A stretch of DNA of 59,199 nucleotides from Salisapilia sapeloensis (taxonomy: Eukaryota; Oomycota; Peronosporomycetes; Peronosporales; Salisapiliaceae), in contig JAADVB010000103.1 of NCBI GenBank assembly GCA_023334545.1, positions 1 through 59,199 of the forward strand, in the 5' to 3' direction. Below the pieces are notes generated by a model. That model saw only the letters and a program-made list of their open reading frames with translations, made no database searches and was not told the DNA's origin. Position 1 is the first letter of the stretch; each line of letters begins with the position of its first letter. The translations under genes were made by a program, and so were the position numbers. This document shows, piece by piece, positions 31,541-42,682 of the stretch.

Positions 31541-31903
31541 ATCAAAATATATCATGTGCTTATCGAAAAAGTTAGTAGAGGGATGAAGGGTGAATGGAAA
31601 ACGTATCATGCATAAGACAGACTACAGCTTCGATGAATATTTTATTTTTCTAATGATGGCAATGAAGTCTGCATCCTAAAAGGAGAGTCTATATATAAAT
31701 GTGCATATATGGACGAAGATGCATGAGGTAGCTAACGCTATCTTGGCTCCTATGCCTTCGTGAGATAAAGATTGGAAGGACTACTATCATCATGTAGCGA
31801 AGCGATTATTTCACTAGCCATAAGGTCACTACTACCGCCATCTTACAACACATTTTCGTATTCACAAGTAGTAAATTTGTTCATTTGTTCCGCTTTTGTC
31901 CTA
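31541..31903. other. 363-bp intergenic stretch between convergent genes
   Basis: AT-rich 3' flanks of the MFS transporter and the serine carboxypeptidase. An 89-codon plus-strand frame overlapping the carboxypeptidase end is a shadow. No further feature is seen. Confidence 0.5.
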
Positions 31904-33549
31904 TTATTCGTTCAAAATGAAGAGTTCCAGCATCTTTTTCGCCTCAGCAGGTTTCCACTGAGGTACGAGATGTCCAGCGCCCTTCACCGTGATGAACGTG
32001 ATGCCATCGAAGACGTCGACGAAACCAGCAGATTGCTTTGAACCGTCCATTTCCATAAACCAAGGCTCGTGCTTGACTATGCGAGGCAGTCGAAGAGACT
32101 CTACTGCCCAGCGACCACCGACAAAGTTGCAACCAAGGTCCGTGTCGCCGTGGTAGATGACACCCGGCACGTCATGCTCGAGCAAGTACTCCCACAGTGG
32201 CGTCACCTCTAGCTTGAGTGTCGACTCGTATCGGAGCATCTTGGTACTCGATATGTTGCTGCTGTTAACGTTCAAGAAAGGCTCAATCTGCTGGAACGAC
32301 GTGTCGGTCAATGCATCCGCATTCCAGCGACGGATGTTTGGATTGGTGTGCATGGCATCGCGGACTTCAGGGAGGTTAAAGTACGTCTCCCCCGCCGTGG
32401 TGTTTAGACACGCCATGTACCCTGTAACGGGATGTGGCATGCCAGACTGTGGTGCGACGATCGCTTTCATGACGTCATCCAGTCCTGAGAGCGGAGCACC
32501 AGCGCATTTGCGGTACACGTCGTAGCCGTTGATGTAGGCACCGTTGATTTTCATCAAGATGCCGACGACACTTTGGATACAGTTCGAGTCATCCGGATTC
32601 GTGAAGTCGATCTTCATCTTGGCAAACTCTTGGATATTCGGACAAGCAGCACGGATCGCCATATACTCTTCTGTGCTCAAGAGACCGTGGTAGTACGAAT
32701 AAAAGATGAGGGATGTAGGCAAATACTCGGAGACGCCGTTTCCAACCTAATTGTCCGTCCAATTAGTATCATTGAGCGTGAGCTATTACAAGTACAGAAT
32801 GAAAATGGACGTACCACAAACTTCCGCAGTTGAATGGGTGGATATTCACCTTTCTCATTTCCTTTGATGATGCGAACAGCAGTTGTGGGAACATAGACAC
32901 CTCCGTAGCTTTCTCCTGACACGATAAAGTCGTTTGGTCGAAGGTGTGGAAATTTGGCAAAGAACTGCTGCAGGGCTTCGTACATATCATCCGCTTGCGA
33001 CAAGTCGTCCGAAGCGTAGATGTTACTGCTGTTGTAGCTGAATCCGACACCCAATGGGTTTTCGATGCAAAGCAGGTTGGCATTCATGTTCCAAGCGTAT
33101 TCGTTCACTTCGAGATGCTTACCATCCTCCGCGACGAGAAGCGGTCCGTTCTCAGTGAAGCATCCGTTCAAGGAACTAGCTCCAGGTCCACCGTTGAGCC
33201 ACAAGAGGACAGGGTCCGTGTCGGGCGTAGGACTCTGTGACTCGGCCATAAAGTAGAACACTTGACCTCCATTTGCCAAAGGCAAATACCCAGAGTATAA
33301 TCGAGACGTGTAGTCTGCAGGCTTACCAGGCATGTCAATAATCTCATCCGATACACCTGGGAAATGCGAACGAGTATCTGCTGTTCCTGTCGACTGCTGA
33401 CGCAGTTTGGTGTCTTCAGTCGGGCTCAAGACGAAGAGCATGGTAATTCCCAATGCAATCACTATTAAGGCACCAGCTCCACGACGAATACGCTGCATCC
33501 TCATAGCATGACTCTCTGGGTCCAACGGCTCGTATCCGCGAGCAGCCAT
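31904..33549 (-). CDS. Serine carboxypeptidase (S10), membrane-anchored
   Basis: Two exons, 33549-32815 and 32746-31904, give 525 residues; the 68-nt intron joins LRKFV to VGNGVSEYLP. The alpha/beta-hydrolase family S10 removes C-terminal residues in acidic compartments. The oxyanion and substrate motif LLWLNGGPGASSLNGCF is present. The catalytic Ser lies in GESYGGVYVP, the Asp in VIYHGDTDLGCNFVGG and the His in KGAGHLVPQWKP. Several NxS/T sequons are visible (NSSN, NTTA). Instead of a cleavable signal there is a 24-residue basic cytoplasmic start followed by one transmembrane segment (GALIVIALGITMLFVL), so it is probably a type II membrane protein. The N-terminal tail holds GYEPL, a YxxPhi-like sorting signal suggesting delivery to vacuole or endosome. 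Confidence 0.9.
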
Positions 33550-33960
33550 TGCGTTCTGCTGTCTTCGGTCCCAAACTGATTATGATGAGCTCGAGTGGAT
33601 GACCGGATGACGAAGCCACGATTTTTCTGATTCGGCTATACTACGATACGTTTCAAAAACCAACACTCTTCTCTGGTAACATTCGATGTTCACGTAAGCA
33701 TTGGAGACACCGGCCGTCACTTAACGAGCTATCCATTCTACGTATCGAGACGTACAAAGTACTTGTGTGATTAATATTAGCGTAGCATTAAATTCTCTGA
33801 TCTTGAAGCACTTGAAAGAATTTTGAAGCGCTATACCTGATATCCAGTTCCAGGTCGGATTCTGGACGCAAGGCATATCTCAGGCTAGTGTTCGATTTAA
33901 AGCAAATATCCTTCTATGATAGGAAAGACGTAGACGGGAAACGTTCGTGTACGGGAAAAT
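33550..33960. other. 411-bp intergenic stretch
   Basis: Upstream of the carboxypeptidase start and downstream of PRKRIP1. No coding signal is seen. It contains TACTTGTG at 33760-33767, related to the recurring TACAAGTA word noted in the findings. Confidence 0.45.
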
Positions 33961-34634
33961 CTAGCTTTCTGATTTCGATTGCTCCTGCTGCTGCTTTAGC
34001 ATCCGTTCAATAAAACTACCGTCGTCTGGAATCACCCCAATGACGTCCGGTGCTGCATCTACTTTGGAGCCTGATTTGTTTTTTGTTTTGCTAGTATCAT
34101 CGAGGTCCTCCTCTTTCTTGTCTAACGATCGAGCTTTACTCTTCTCTTTCCGTCGCCGTCGCTTCGCTGCCTTCTTGGCAGCTCGTGCTTCAAACTCTTC
34201 TTGATTCCGTTTACGCTTTTCAGCAAAAGTCTCTTGCTTCAGCTTGGCTTCTCGTTCTGCTTCCAACTGCTTTATACGTTCCAATTCGCTATAGGTAGAT
34301 ATATCGTTAAGACTATAAATTTATATCAAACTTGCATGAATGCCTACCGACGACGCGAAGTGCGATACACATGAAATTCGCCACTACCAGCACCAGCAGT
34401 ACTCCCAGACACATTCTCCGCTCGATTTAAACGAAACTTTTCCTCTTTCTTCGCTTCGGACTCGGTCTCGCCCTGTTTCTTCTCTTCGGCGACTACCGCC
34501 GTTTTCTCTTGCTCTACGTTATCACCAGCATTGCTATCACCCACAGCATGATCGGACGTAGCTGCCTGATAAGAGATCGCAGACACCTTTCGGTCCTGGT
34601 CGCTGTACGTTTGCACCGAAGTATACCTTCCCAT
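33961..34634 (-). CDS. PRKRIP1-like spliceosome-associated protein
   Basis: Two exons, 34634-34348 and 34288-33961, give 204 residues; the 59-nt intron splits the Arg codon of TSRRRELERIKQLEAE. The block EFHVYRTSRRRELERIK corresponds to the nearly invariant start of the PRKRIP1 core (EFHVYRxSRRREYxR). It is followed by a long Lys/Arg/Glu/Ala helix (EEFEARAAKKAAKRRRRKEK), as in the animal and plant proteins. PRKRIP1 binds the catalytic-step spliceosome (C complex) along U2/U6 RNA and was first described as an inhibitor of the kinase PKR. The C-terminal 50 residues are acidic then Gln-rich. It is divergent from the mitochondrial L13 gene. Confidence 0.85.
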
Positions 34635-34673
34635 GACTTGGAATCAATATGCAGTCGACATATAGCTTCCATC

Positions 34674-34703
34674 ATCCGGATAATTTAGTTAAATTATCCG
34701 GAT
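34674..34703. repeat. Perfect 14-bp inverted repeat in a divergent promoter
   Basis: ATCCGGATAATTTA (34674-34687) is followed by GT and by its exact reverse complement TAAATTATCCGGAT (34690-34703). Each arm itself contains the palindrome ATCCGGAT. It lies between the start codons of PRKRIP1 (34634) and mitochondrial L13 (34734), about 30-40 bp from each. It is a good candidate for a symmetric protein-binding site serving both genes. Confidence 0.85.
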
Positions 34704-34733
34704 CAAGACACAACGCCAGCCAAACAAATCGCG

Positions 34734-35162
34734 ATGAGCTCGAGCAAGATAGCACAGGCGTCCAAGTCGGTGTGGCACGTCGTTGACGCCAAGGGACAAG
34801 TCCTCGGTCGTTTAGCCTCGCAGCTGGCTCCGATCTTGCGTGGAAAGCATAAGCCGACTTACGCCCCGAATGTCGATTGCGGAGACTATGTCGTGGTCAT
34901 CAATGCCAAGGACATTGTATTGACCGGTGACAAGTGGAACAGCAAGCTCTACCGATGGCATACAGGCCACCCTGGTGGTCTTAAGCAGCGCACAGCTCAG
35001 GAGCAATTCGACCGCAAGCCGGAGGAAGTGCTTCGAAAAGCTGTGTTTGGGATGCTGCCCAAGAACCGTATGCGAAAGTTCCAGGCAGACAAGCTCAAGG
35101 TGTTCCCGGGAGAAGAGCATGACTTTGTGGCAGAGGTGGGAGAGAACCCGAGGATCCTCTAA
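34734..35162 (+). CDS. Mitochondrial-type ribosomal protein uL13
   Basis: A 142-residue single exon. It is full-length and bacterial in type: WHVVDAKGQVLGRLASQLAP, LRGKHKPTYAPNVDCGDYVV, HTGHPGGLKQRTAQEQF and VFGMLPKNRMRKFQADKLKV match bacterial L13 rather than the cytosolic eukaryotic L13a family. It is therefore assigned to the mitochondrial large ribosomal subunit. The N-terminal extension before the fold is only about 11 residues (MSSSKIAQASK), basic and Ser-rich, so import would rely on a very short or internal signal. It lies tail to tail with SPEF2. Confidence 0.92.
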   Translation: MSSSKIAQASKSVWHVVDAKGQVLGRLASQLAPILRGKHKPTYAPNVDCGDYVVVINAKDIVLTGDKWNSKLYRWHTGHPGGLKQRTAQEQFDRKPEEVLRKAVFGMLPKNRMRKFQADKLKVFPGEEHDFVAEVGENPRIL

Positions 35163-35260
35163 GAGACTGTGTTTCGTCGGTTAAGATGGAATACAGGTAG
35201 AGTTGGAATAAACGGGAGCTTGACATTTTATTTTCGTATGCAATTCCTTGTCATTTCGTA

Positions 35261-38200
35261 TTATACGCAAGAAGATGGGTCTAAGAAACGCTGGAAGAAA
35301 TCGGCGTCTTCTCTCAGTTTTAGTGCAAATGCATTCGCATCGACACACCCTGCCGTGTCGTCGATGCATGCCTGCCCAATCTATCATGTCCGATACAGTT
35401 AGTTGCGCAAGGTTTAATACATGCATATGACACTACCTTGGCGATAATATGATCTGGCTGGTGATGCCAGGGAGGAGGAAGGAGATCGGGTAAAGTTGAT
35501 AGACGCGAGATGGTGTCGACAAATGTAGGTAGAGGCATGAGATGGCTTCCTGTCGTCTGCAACGCGGCTATCATAAGCACATCCTGTACAACTTGTTCTT
35601 GTTGATCATTTATGAGCAATGACTGCTGTGGTTGTACGACTGGAGGTGGTTCTACGGGCTTCTCCGGTAGCAATCTGGTGCTTGAGTCGATGCAAATCCT
35701 AGTGTCTTTTTCTACTTGCACGCTAGTCGGGAAGCGAGGGGCAGTCAGTGGCTATAGGAAAGAGTTAATTCGGTAATCGGAGAATGGAAATATGGGCAAG
35801 ACGTACGGATGCAAGGACTCTGAACGGTAGATCTGTCTCTTGCTCGATGGTGCTACGAATGTGCTTGATAAGGGCAGCTGCAGCACCTTCCTCTCTCGCT
35901 CGTCTCTCCTGAATGAACGCTTCTAATGTATGCTCCACAGCTGTAAGAACACGCCCGATGTGATCGCAACTGCTTTCCGACTGCTCTTTAAGGTACTTGA
36001 CACGTTGATCTGTCAAGTTATGCTCGTGTTGAAGAGCCTTTTGCAGGTTCTTCATGGCTAACAAGGATGACGCTGATTGCTCCGTCGTCCCACCTTCGTT
36101 CAAGTAGGTAGAGAGAGGTACAAGTGCGATCTGAATGAACGCATCCGTCTGACGAATAGCATCGTCGTAAGCATTCAGCATTTGTTCCAACGACAGCGGA
36201 TCTTCGTGAACTTCATGTACTTCTTCACTTGCTGGAGCGTGCTTCTCCTTCCCTTTACCTTTTGCATTCGCTTTCTGGTGTGGAACCTTGGAAGGAGACG
36301 CACCCTCCTCATGCGTGTGATGCTCTTCATGCGTCACAAAGAGATGACATTGCAAGGTTTCATGCTTTTGATGAGCCTGTTCTAACGCTTGTTGTATCTC
36401 AATGAATGGAGATGTCATCTCTGCATTCACTCCACCAGCGAAAGCATCTACAAGTATACTTACCGTCTCACGGAACCGATCTAACTCAGACTGCAGTGCC
36501 ATTTGGAAGTCTAGGGAAGTGACCTTGGACATGTCTGCAATCCATTCGGCCGTCAGTACACTATGCATTTCACTTTCATTCGCGACGTATGACACTTCAA
36601 TAACTCTGAACAAGTCATCTCGCAAGATGTCTGTCCGTGCGTGCAGTTCTTGTTTGGTAGCGTCATCAAAACGCATTGTGTCTATCACGGCGTTAAACCG
36701 CTGTTGGAACGCATCAATCACTTCTTGCTTCCCGTCTGGTCTTCGGACGATGGAGCAATAGTTATGAACAAGAGAACTAACACGGTCTTGGTATTGCTTT
36801 TCATGCTTATGATGAAGCTTAAAGCTTTCTTGCATGCTCGCAACATATTGCGACTCTACCAAATTCCACTTGTTTGCTAGTTTGGTGACAATTTCTGCAT
36901 CGATGATCCCGTCTAAAGGACGTTCCACAGGAGTTAAGCGTTTCTCTTCTTCCTCTTTCCATTCATTTACTTTGGTTAGTATATCCTGTACAACTGCCTC
37001 TTTATGCTCAATATGACTTTGTAATTCAGCAAGTTCATCCTTCTTTGCTTTCGCCTCCTCCGCTTCTTCCAGTGCGACGCGAGCTTGAGCAACTTCTTCT
37101 TCTGCTAGCTCGAGCCTCGTTTCAAAGGCATTGAGCTCATGCATACGACTTTCCTCAGGCTTCATCAACTCCATTTCCTGGTATTCCTTGGATTGTTCCC
37201 ATGCCTCTCGATCGCTCTGTGCTTTCTGTATATAGTTTTGGATAATAGACACCATGGTCGTGTGCACATCATCTATGGATTTAGTGCATTCGAATGATGT
37301 CAGTGTCTCAAACTTATTATGCCAATCTTTTAGAGCTGAGCTAGAGCTATTTGCTGCCCAATAGTGCACCGACATCAAGTTGCTATTCGAGATATTTTTA
37401 TTAGCATGATGTAGACGATGTCGAGTAGTCGAGTTTTCTGGTGGAGGATTATACACGAGATGGAACGCCTCCTTCGTCACAGAGTCCTCTACTTGACCAA
37501 TGCAACGCTCTAGGGCCTGATCCTCTGCACACTCCAAGTAGAACGCAAAATCGATGCCAGATTTCTTCACGTAGTATCGTGGTGGGATGGAAGGCTTTGA
37601 GTATGCCGGTGCAATATCTGACGCATAATCAAACGGCGATGGCAATGCGTCTGGATCCATATAACCTGTGAGTTCTTGTTCTATAGCAACAGAAAACGCT
37701 TCCAGCTCTGGTAATCCAGTAATTACCATTCCTTTCACACACGACCTTGGTTCATTTTCATTTGTCATGTCTGTCCACAAGCTCTCACACTGTTGTATGA
37801 GTTTGATGTAGACAGCAAAAGGAATTGGATCTCCATTTTGCAGGTGCTTTTCGATCTCTAGTCCAATGTCGGACTGTTTGGTAACTTCTGCTGTCACAAC
37901 TTCATCAATGCAAACGAGCGTGTACGAAAGTGTCTCAGCCAAACGCTTAGCCTGCACGTGCTTCCCAGAGAATGGAGGCCCATAGATAACTATCTTTAAA
38001 GTCAACTCATCAACTCGTGGCGGCATGGAGTCCAACGTTGCAGGTGCCGAAAGGCTCTTGTGTGTGACTACATCTGGACTCGTTTCCACGACTTCCACTC
38101 CCTCAGCATCTTTGCTTGCCGAAACTTCGGTTGTTCGCCATCGTATGTACTGTACTAGCTCCCCCAATACCAATTCATCCGCCAACTCGTGTTCAAATGC

Positions 38201-40033
38201 GATGAATTGATCGGTAAGCGGTTTCCATGGAGATACATTAAACTCTAATGGACGAGAATCAACATCTAGTGGGTGGCTGACCTCCATCCTGGTAAAGAAG
38301 CGGTTGAGATACTGGCATAGATCCGCATCTTCGATGGGTGTTCGAGCAAAGCCATCGCCATGATCGTTATTATCATTTGTTAGCAGTCCTACAGCACCAT
38401 ACTGACTGAACTGATGCTTCAGTTCATTCCAAAGAGCTTCAGGTAGGAAAACAGTCTTTTCACGAGAGTAGATGTACTCTTCCCGAACATTTGCAACGTA
38501 GCGTATAAATTGTAGCAGCTCTGCCATGATTGACGTTGATGTTTCTTTAGCTTCTTGGTGTTTATCTGCCTCTAGAGCAATTTCCAGTGCGTCTCGTTGC
38601 AGACGTTGGGATCGGATATCATCGTGATATTCATCTTGAACGATGGAGAAGGCAGCTGCATCTCGATCGAGACAAGCTTGTTTATCAACATCTCTTTGAA
38701 TGCCATACTCTTCCTCCCGTATCGATCTGTTCATACGCACGACTTGCTTGTATTGACTGATGGCATTGAGTTGGTCTCCTATATCTACTTCTGACCGAGC
38801 TCCATCCTCTACGAGTGATTCGATAACCTTTGTATCCCATCTCTCGGCAGCCTTGGAGCATCCTTGACCGCATTCATACATAAATCGCTTCCGACGTCGT
38901 TCCAAGTTTTGCTTCCTCTTGTCACGTTTCTGCTTTTGCTGTCGAATGACACAAAGGTCTTCATTTAAAAATGCATGTGGATGGATGTGCTCCGACAGAG
39001 TGCGGGAGGAAGACGGGAGGAAGTCCATTGTATCGCGCTTATGCTCAGTTTCTCGCAAAGCAGCACTTAGAGACCGTAGTCCATATCCGACGGATGTGGT
39101 AACCCCGGTTTTCTTTGGGAAATGCGCATCAAAGTGCTCTAACTCTGCTCGAGTCGACTCTTTGAGACTGTACAATCTAGCTTCCTGTCTCGCGTCCCTC
39201 TTGGCTGCTTCATTCCGCAGAAACCTAGCCTTTCGATCCTCTCGCTCTTGCTTGCGCTGTAGAGCGATTCTCCATGCTGGTGAATCTGTTTCTTCCAGTG
39301 CTTCTTTAATAAATCGACTATGGATATAAGCTTGATGCAGCCGCTCTGCCTTGATTCGGTCCAACTCAGCTTCATCCCGTTCCTTCGATTGGTAATAGTC
39401 TCGCCAACGTTTTGTGTCTTTAGCCTTTTCATCCCTACCAAGTAGTAATGATGTTATCTAGATGTCTACTATCTATATTCACATCATATAGGATACTTTT
39501 CTGACTGCAGGGTATGAATGGACTTGACTTGTCGTCGAATAGCATGCTCAAAGATCGCGTGGTTAGCAGCATCGTAACTTGGTTTCGGGAGCTTTGTCGG
39601 CATATGCAGAGGATGGATGGACTTCTGTGTCATGTACTTGGTGGAAACTTTGGGCATTCGACTGAGACGTGCAGCTGCACCCTAGTAGCTACGTCAGACG
39701 CGTCGTAGGAATGAAATGGTCAATAGATAGACGTACTTTAACTTGATAGAGTAGTCTCGCCGCGACACCAGGAGATCCGTTCATGATCGCAACGGCAGTG
39801 TTCGCGTCAAAGTGGATGCCGAGGTTCCGTAGCGCCGGCTCGAGGAGACAGAAGTTGATGATCTTGGCATCGGCTGTGTTGCTATTGACAAAGTCGCTAA
39901 AGTTCGGCAGCTGATTAAGCTGATGGAGGACTTGTCCAATCAAGTAGCCATTGGCAAAGTCGACGTCAATGTCCTCGACGATATACTCGAGCTGGAGGTC
40001 GGTGTTGACCCACTGCTGCAGCAGATCAGCCAT
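35261..40033 (-). CDS. SPEF2: SPEF2/CPC1-like flagellar central-pair protein
   Basis: Five exons, 40033-39737, 39681-39497, 39434-35807, 35751-35437 and 35380-35261, give 1,514 residues in frame. The N-terminal 99 residues form a calponin-homology-like domain (LLQQWVNTDLQLEYIVEDID, FANGYLIGQVLHQL, IHFDANTAVAIMNGSPGVAA, RLLYQVK), as in SPEF2/KPL2. Long Lys/Glu-rich helices follow. At about residue 638 a nucleotide-kinase-like domain begins (LKIVIYGPPFSGKHVQAKRL, a P-loop variant), the adenylate-kinase-like domain typical of SPEF2 and algal CPC1. Further coiled coils fill the C-terminal half. The protein is a component of the C1b projection of motile axonemes. Two short terminal exons add a Pro-rich region and the end IGQACIDDTAGC...DPSSCV. 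Human SPEF2 is longer (about 1,820 residues). Its presence indicates motile flagella. Confidence 0.87.
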
Positions 40034-40550
40034 GACCGTTCGAGATCCGACCGTTGACAAGCGATTTTTTAGCATGCATACATCTATTTTTAATTGCCCT
40101 AGCTACCAAAAGACATGTAGCTCGTGCCGAGACATGCACGGGCTACAATATCTACTCAACTTGTCCTGAGATATCTCATATTCGATAAAAATTGGCATCA
40201 AATTATGAACATCCGTTCTTTTCCTGCAGAAAGCATCTTCTTCGTTGACGCGCCACGTTTACAAAACTTAAAGATACGTAGCCTTCATCATGCACAGACC
40301 GATGGATGGAAACAGTAGGTAGTAGTTTATGTGCCATATTACCTACTTATTCAAGTTGTCATCTGCGAATCGTTACGTGTTTTCCCGTCCTTTCCGGATA
40401 AATTTCACCTACTCACCCACCATTTGCTTCAAGGATGCAATTTAACTTGCAACAAACCACTTTTATGACGAATCTATACGTTTATCGACTTTCGTCCGTC
40501 ACTCATCAAAAACATAGAAACGGAAGAAGCGCCGTGTACTTGGACTTGTT
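40034..40550. other. 517-bp divergent intergenic region
   Basis: Between the SPEF2 start and the unknown 240-residue gene. It is AT-rich, with no supported coding region and no recognised element. Confidence 0.45.
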
Positions 40551-41273
40551 ATGGAGTACGAGCAGAAGATGGCACGAGAGCATCAACCGGTAGAAGATGA
40601 AGAGGACGATGACGAGACGTTCGTCGCGCTCCAGAAGCTGCTTAGTCAGCTCAATGTCGCTCGCCACTCGAGCAGTGCTAGCATCAGCGAGTCAGTCGTT
40701 CCGACACCTGTGCACCTCAGTGCATCCCAGGTCCGTTCAGCGTCTGTGACGGGTGAAGGACGGTCGTCTAGTCCGACGACCAGGCCGTCGAATGAAGAGC
40801 TACTGGAACATCGACGGAAGGAACGAGAATACTTTCGCAATCTGATTCTCTCCAAAGAAGCCACAAGGCACGACATGTCGAGTTCGACGTTAGAGCCGCA
40901 GGAGGAAGAGGACGAGGACGATGAAGAGTGTTCTCGACCGCCATCGGTGGAAAGTGCCATCTCGAGTCGCTTTCGCACCGGAACGTTTTCGAGGTTTAAC
41001 GTCCGTGTGCTATCGCGAGACCGATGGGCGACGGAGGAGATGGAGCACTTGCCTATTGCATGCATGCCAAAGAACCCGATCTACTCTTCACCAGCGGACA
41101 ACCCCAAGCTAGGCGTGCATCACACCGGCGAGAGCGTGGAACTGCGCGAACACTTGGAGGAATCGTTGGACGAGCAATATCGACGGCATGAGCTCGCTCC
41201 TCCGACGCACTTGACACCTCCACGCTCGACTTGGTACATGCAGATGCGGGACATGGAACTGCATGCACCGTAG
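40551..41273 (+). CDS. Unknown disordered acidic/Ser-rich protein
   Basis: A 240-residue single exon. The start is followed by an acidic run (EDEEDDDETFVALQKLLSQL), then Ser/Pro-rich sequence. A helical segment EELLEHRRKEREYFRNLILS lies in the middle, with a second acidic stretch (PQEEEDEDDEEC). The C-terminal half has short hydrophobic pieces (FSRFNVRVLSRDRWATEEME). Codon use is like that of neighbouring genes and the frame is much longer than expected by chance. No domain or family is recognised. Confidence 0.6.
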   Translation: MEYEQKMAREHQPVEDEEDDDETFVALQKLLSQLNVARHSSSASISESVVPTPVHLSASQVRSASVTGEGRSSSPTTRPSNEELLEHRRKEREYFRNLILSKEATRHDMSSSTLEPQEEEDEDDEECSRPPSVESAISSRFRTGTFSRFNVRVLSRDRWATEEMEHLPIACMPKNPIYSSPADNPKLGVHHTGESVELREHLEESLDEQYRRHELAPPTHLTPPRSTWYMQMRDMELHAP

Positions 41274-41557
41274 GGTGCATCTGTGTGTATTTAATCTAGG
41301 CGACAGCAGGAAAGAGCGGGTGTATCATGTTGGACAAGCTAGTCGGATGGGGCATAAATATATACGAGATGTACGTCAAGTCTGGTATGGATTGTTTAGA
41401 TGTAAAGCATGTCCCGGCACGGTGTCTACGGTCTATCGTGCGTGGCGAGGACATGCCATGTGGATTAAAAAGTCAATTCTTCCTGGGCAACCGGACTTTT
41501 GAACGTCCGGCAATAAGACAATCTCTATCCTCCACTCTCGTCCAACGAACCAATGCC

Positions 41558-42540
41558 TTAGCCTTCGTACTCCTTGACAGGGTTCACGAGCGGTCGGTAC
41601 TGTTCGTACGTGACGAAGAAGATGAGGCACCACGGCGCTTTCCGCATCCAATTTGGAATGAAGCCATTGTAAAAGCCCATTAGACCGTCGTCTTTCAACG
41701 TCTTCTTGGCACAGTGGAGCATGCCCTTGTACAATTTGCCTCGTCCACGTTCGTCCGTCGGCTGGCTCATCAGCCTCGTCTTGACAACGTCCAGTGGGTT
41801 GGAGGCACAGGCGCCGGCAAGACCTGCGACGAGACTTGCACCGGTGTGGGCGAGGACACCATCCGGCACAATGTTGTGGTCGACGAGCATCTCTTTCGTT
41901 TGGTCGTACGTCGCTAACTCCGCTGCGTTGACGGCGAATCCGCGTTGAATGCTCGGCCAAATGCCTTGCATGAAGCCACGGATACCTTCGTGCTTGGAGA
42001 TCGTGGTTGCAGCGTGGAACATACTATCGTACAGTTTACCAGCACGATCATTTTGCATGCGCACCTTCATGACATCGACTCTAGACATCTCAATAAGAAA
42101 AAAATACATTGAAAATTGATAAAAGCAAGGTCGTACGGGTTGGCGACGATGCATCCGAATCCACCAGCAAATCCGCCGGCCATGAGTTTCTTCACGAACG
42201 GCACTTCCTCGCCTTCCGCGGATTTTGCGCCAATGATGTCCCGAAACGGTTCGTACAGGAGCATGGCAATGCTCGTGTAGGTGACTTGGCGCGTAAGTGC
42301 TGGGGCCGAGCCTTTCCAGAGCGCAAACGGCCCTTCTTCCTTGATGATCGTCTTACCAGCATCGAGCATACCATTGTACTGCTGCAAATTTGGGCTCGTC
42401 GACTGTGCTTGCAATCGGATCTTGGTGCAGTCAATGGGTAGCGTAAAGACTTCGGCCGTGCCGGCAGCTAGTGCGCCGGCGAGGAAGCGTTCCATGGTAG
42501 GACTATGCTTTCGCTCCGGCTCATGGTGTTCGTTGGACAT
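41558..42540 (-). CDS. Mitochondrial carrier family protein (UCP/dicarboxylate carrier-like)
   Basis: Two exons, 42540-42137 and 42080-41558, give 308 residues. The 56-nt intron splits the Pro codon of NPVDVMKVRMQ, which restores the second carrier signature exactly. Three repeats of about 100 residues each carry the PxDxxK/R motif: PIDCTKIRLQAQ, PVDVMKVRMQ and PLDVVKTRLM. Each is followed by the EG/DG-x-x-A/G-hydrophobic-W/Y-x-G sequences EGPFALWKG, EGIRGFMQG and DGLMGFYNG. Overall sequence is closest to the uncoupling-protein/dicarboxylate/oxoglutarate branch. Substrates of that branch are small carboxylates or protons and fatty acids across the inner mitochondrial membrane. The exact substrate is not determined. 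Confidence 0.88.
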
Positions 42541-42682
42541 GTGGCTAGGAAGTGGATTCGGTGGACAGGTGGAAGCAAATCGAAAAGTGAGGGAGCTGAT
42601 CGTTTATGCAGAAATTTGGCTTGGCCATCTGGGAGGTTACGGTGGTGGTCATAAAGGTAGTTTGAAACGGTGTAAAAAGGTT

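Noticed and set aside
40646-41065. 139-codon antisense frame over the unknown 240-residue gene
   Set aside because: Ser-rich mirror of acidic codons; no start context or domain.
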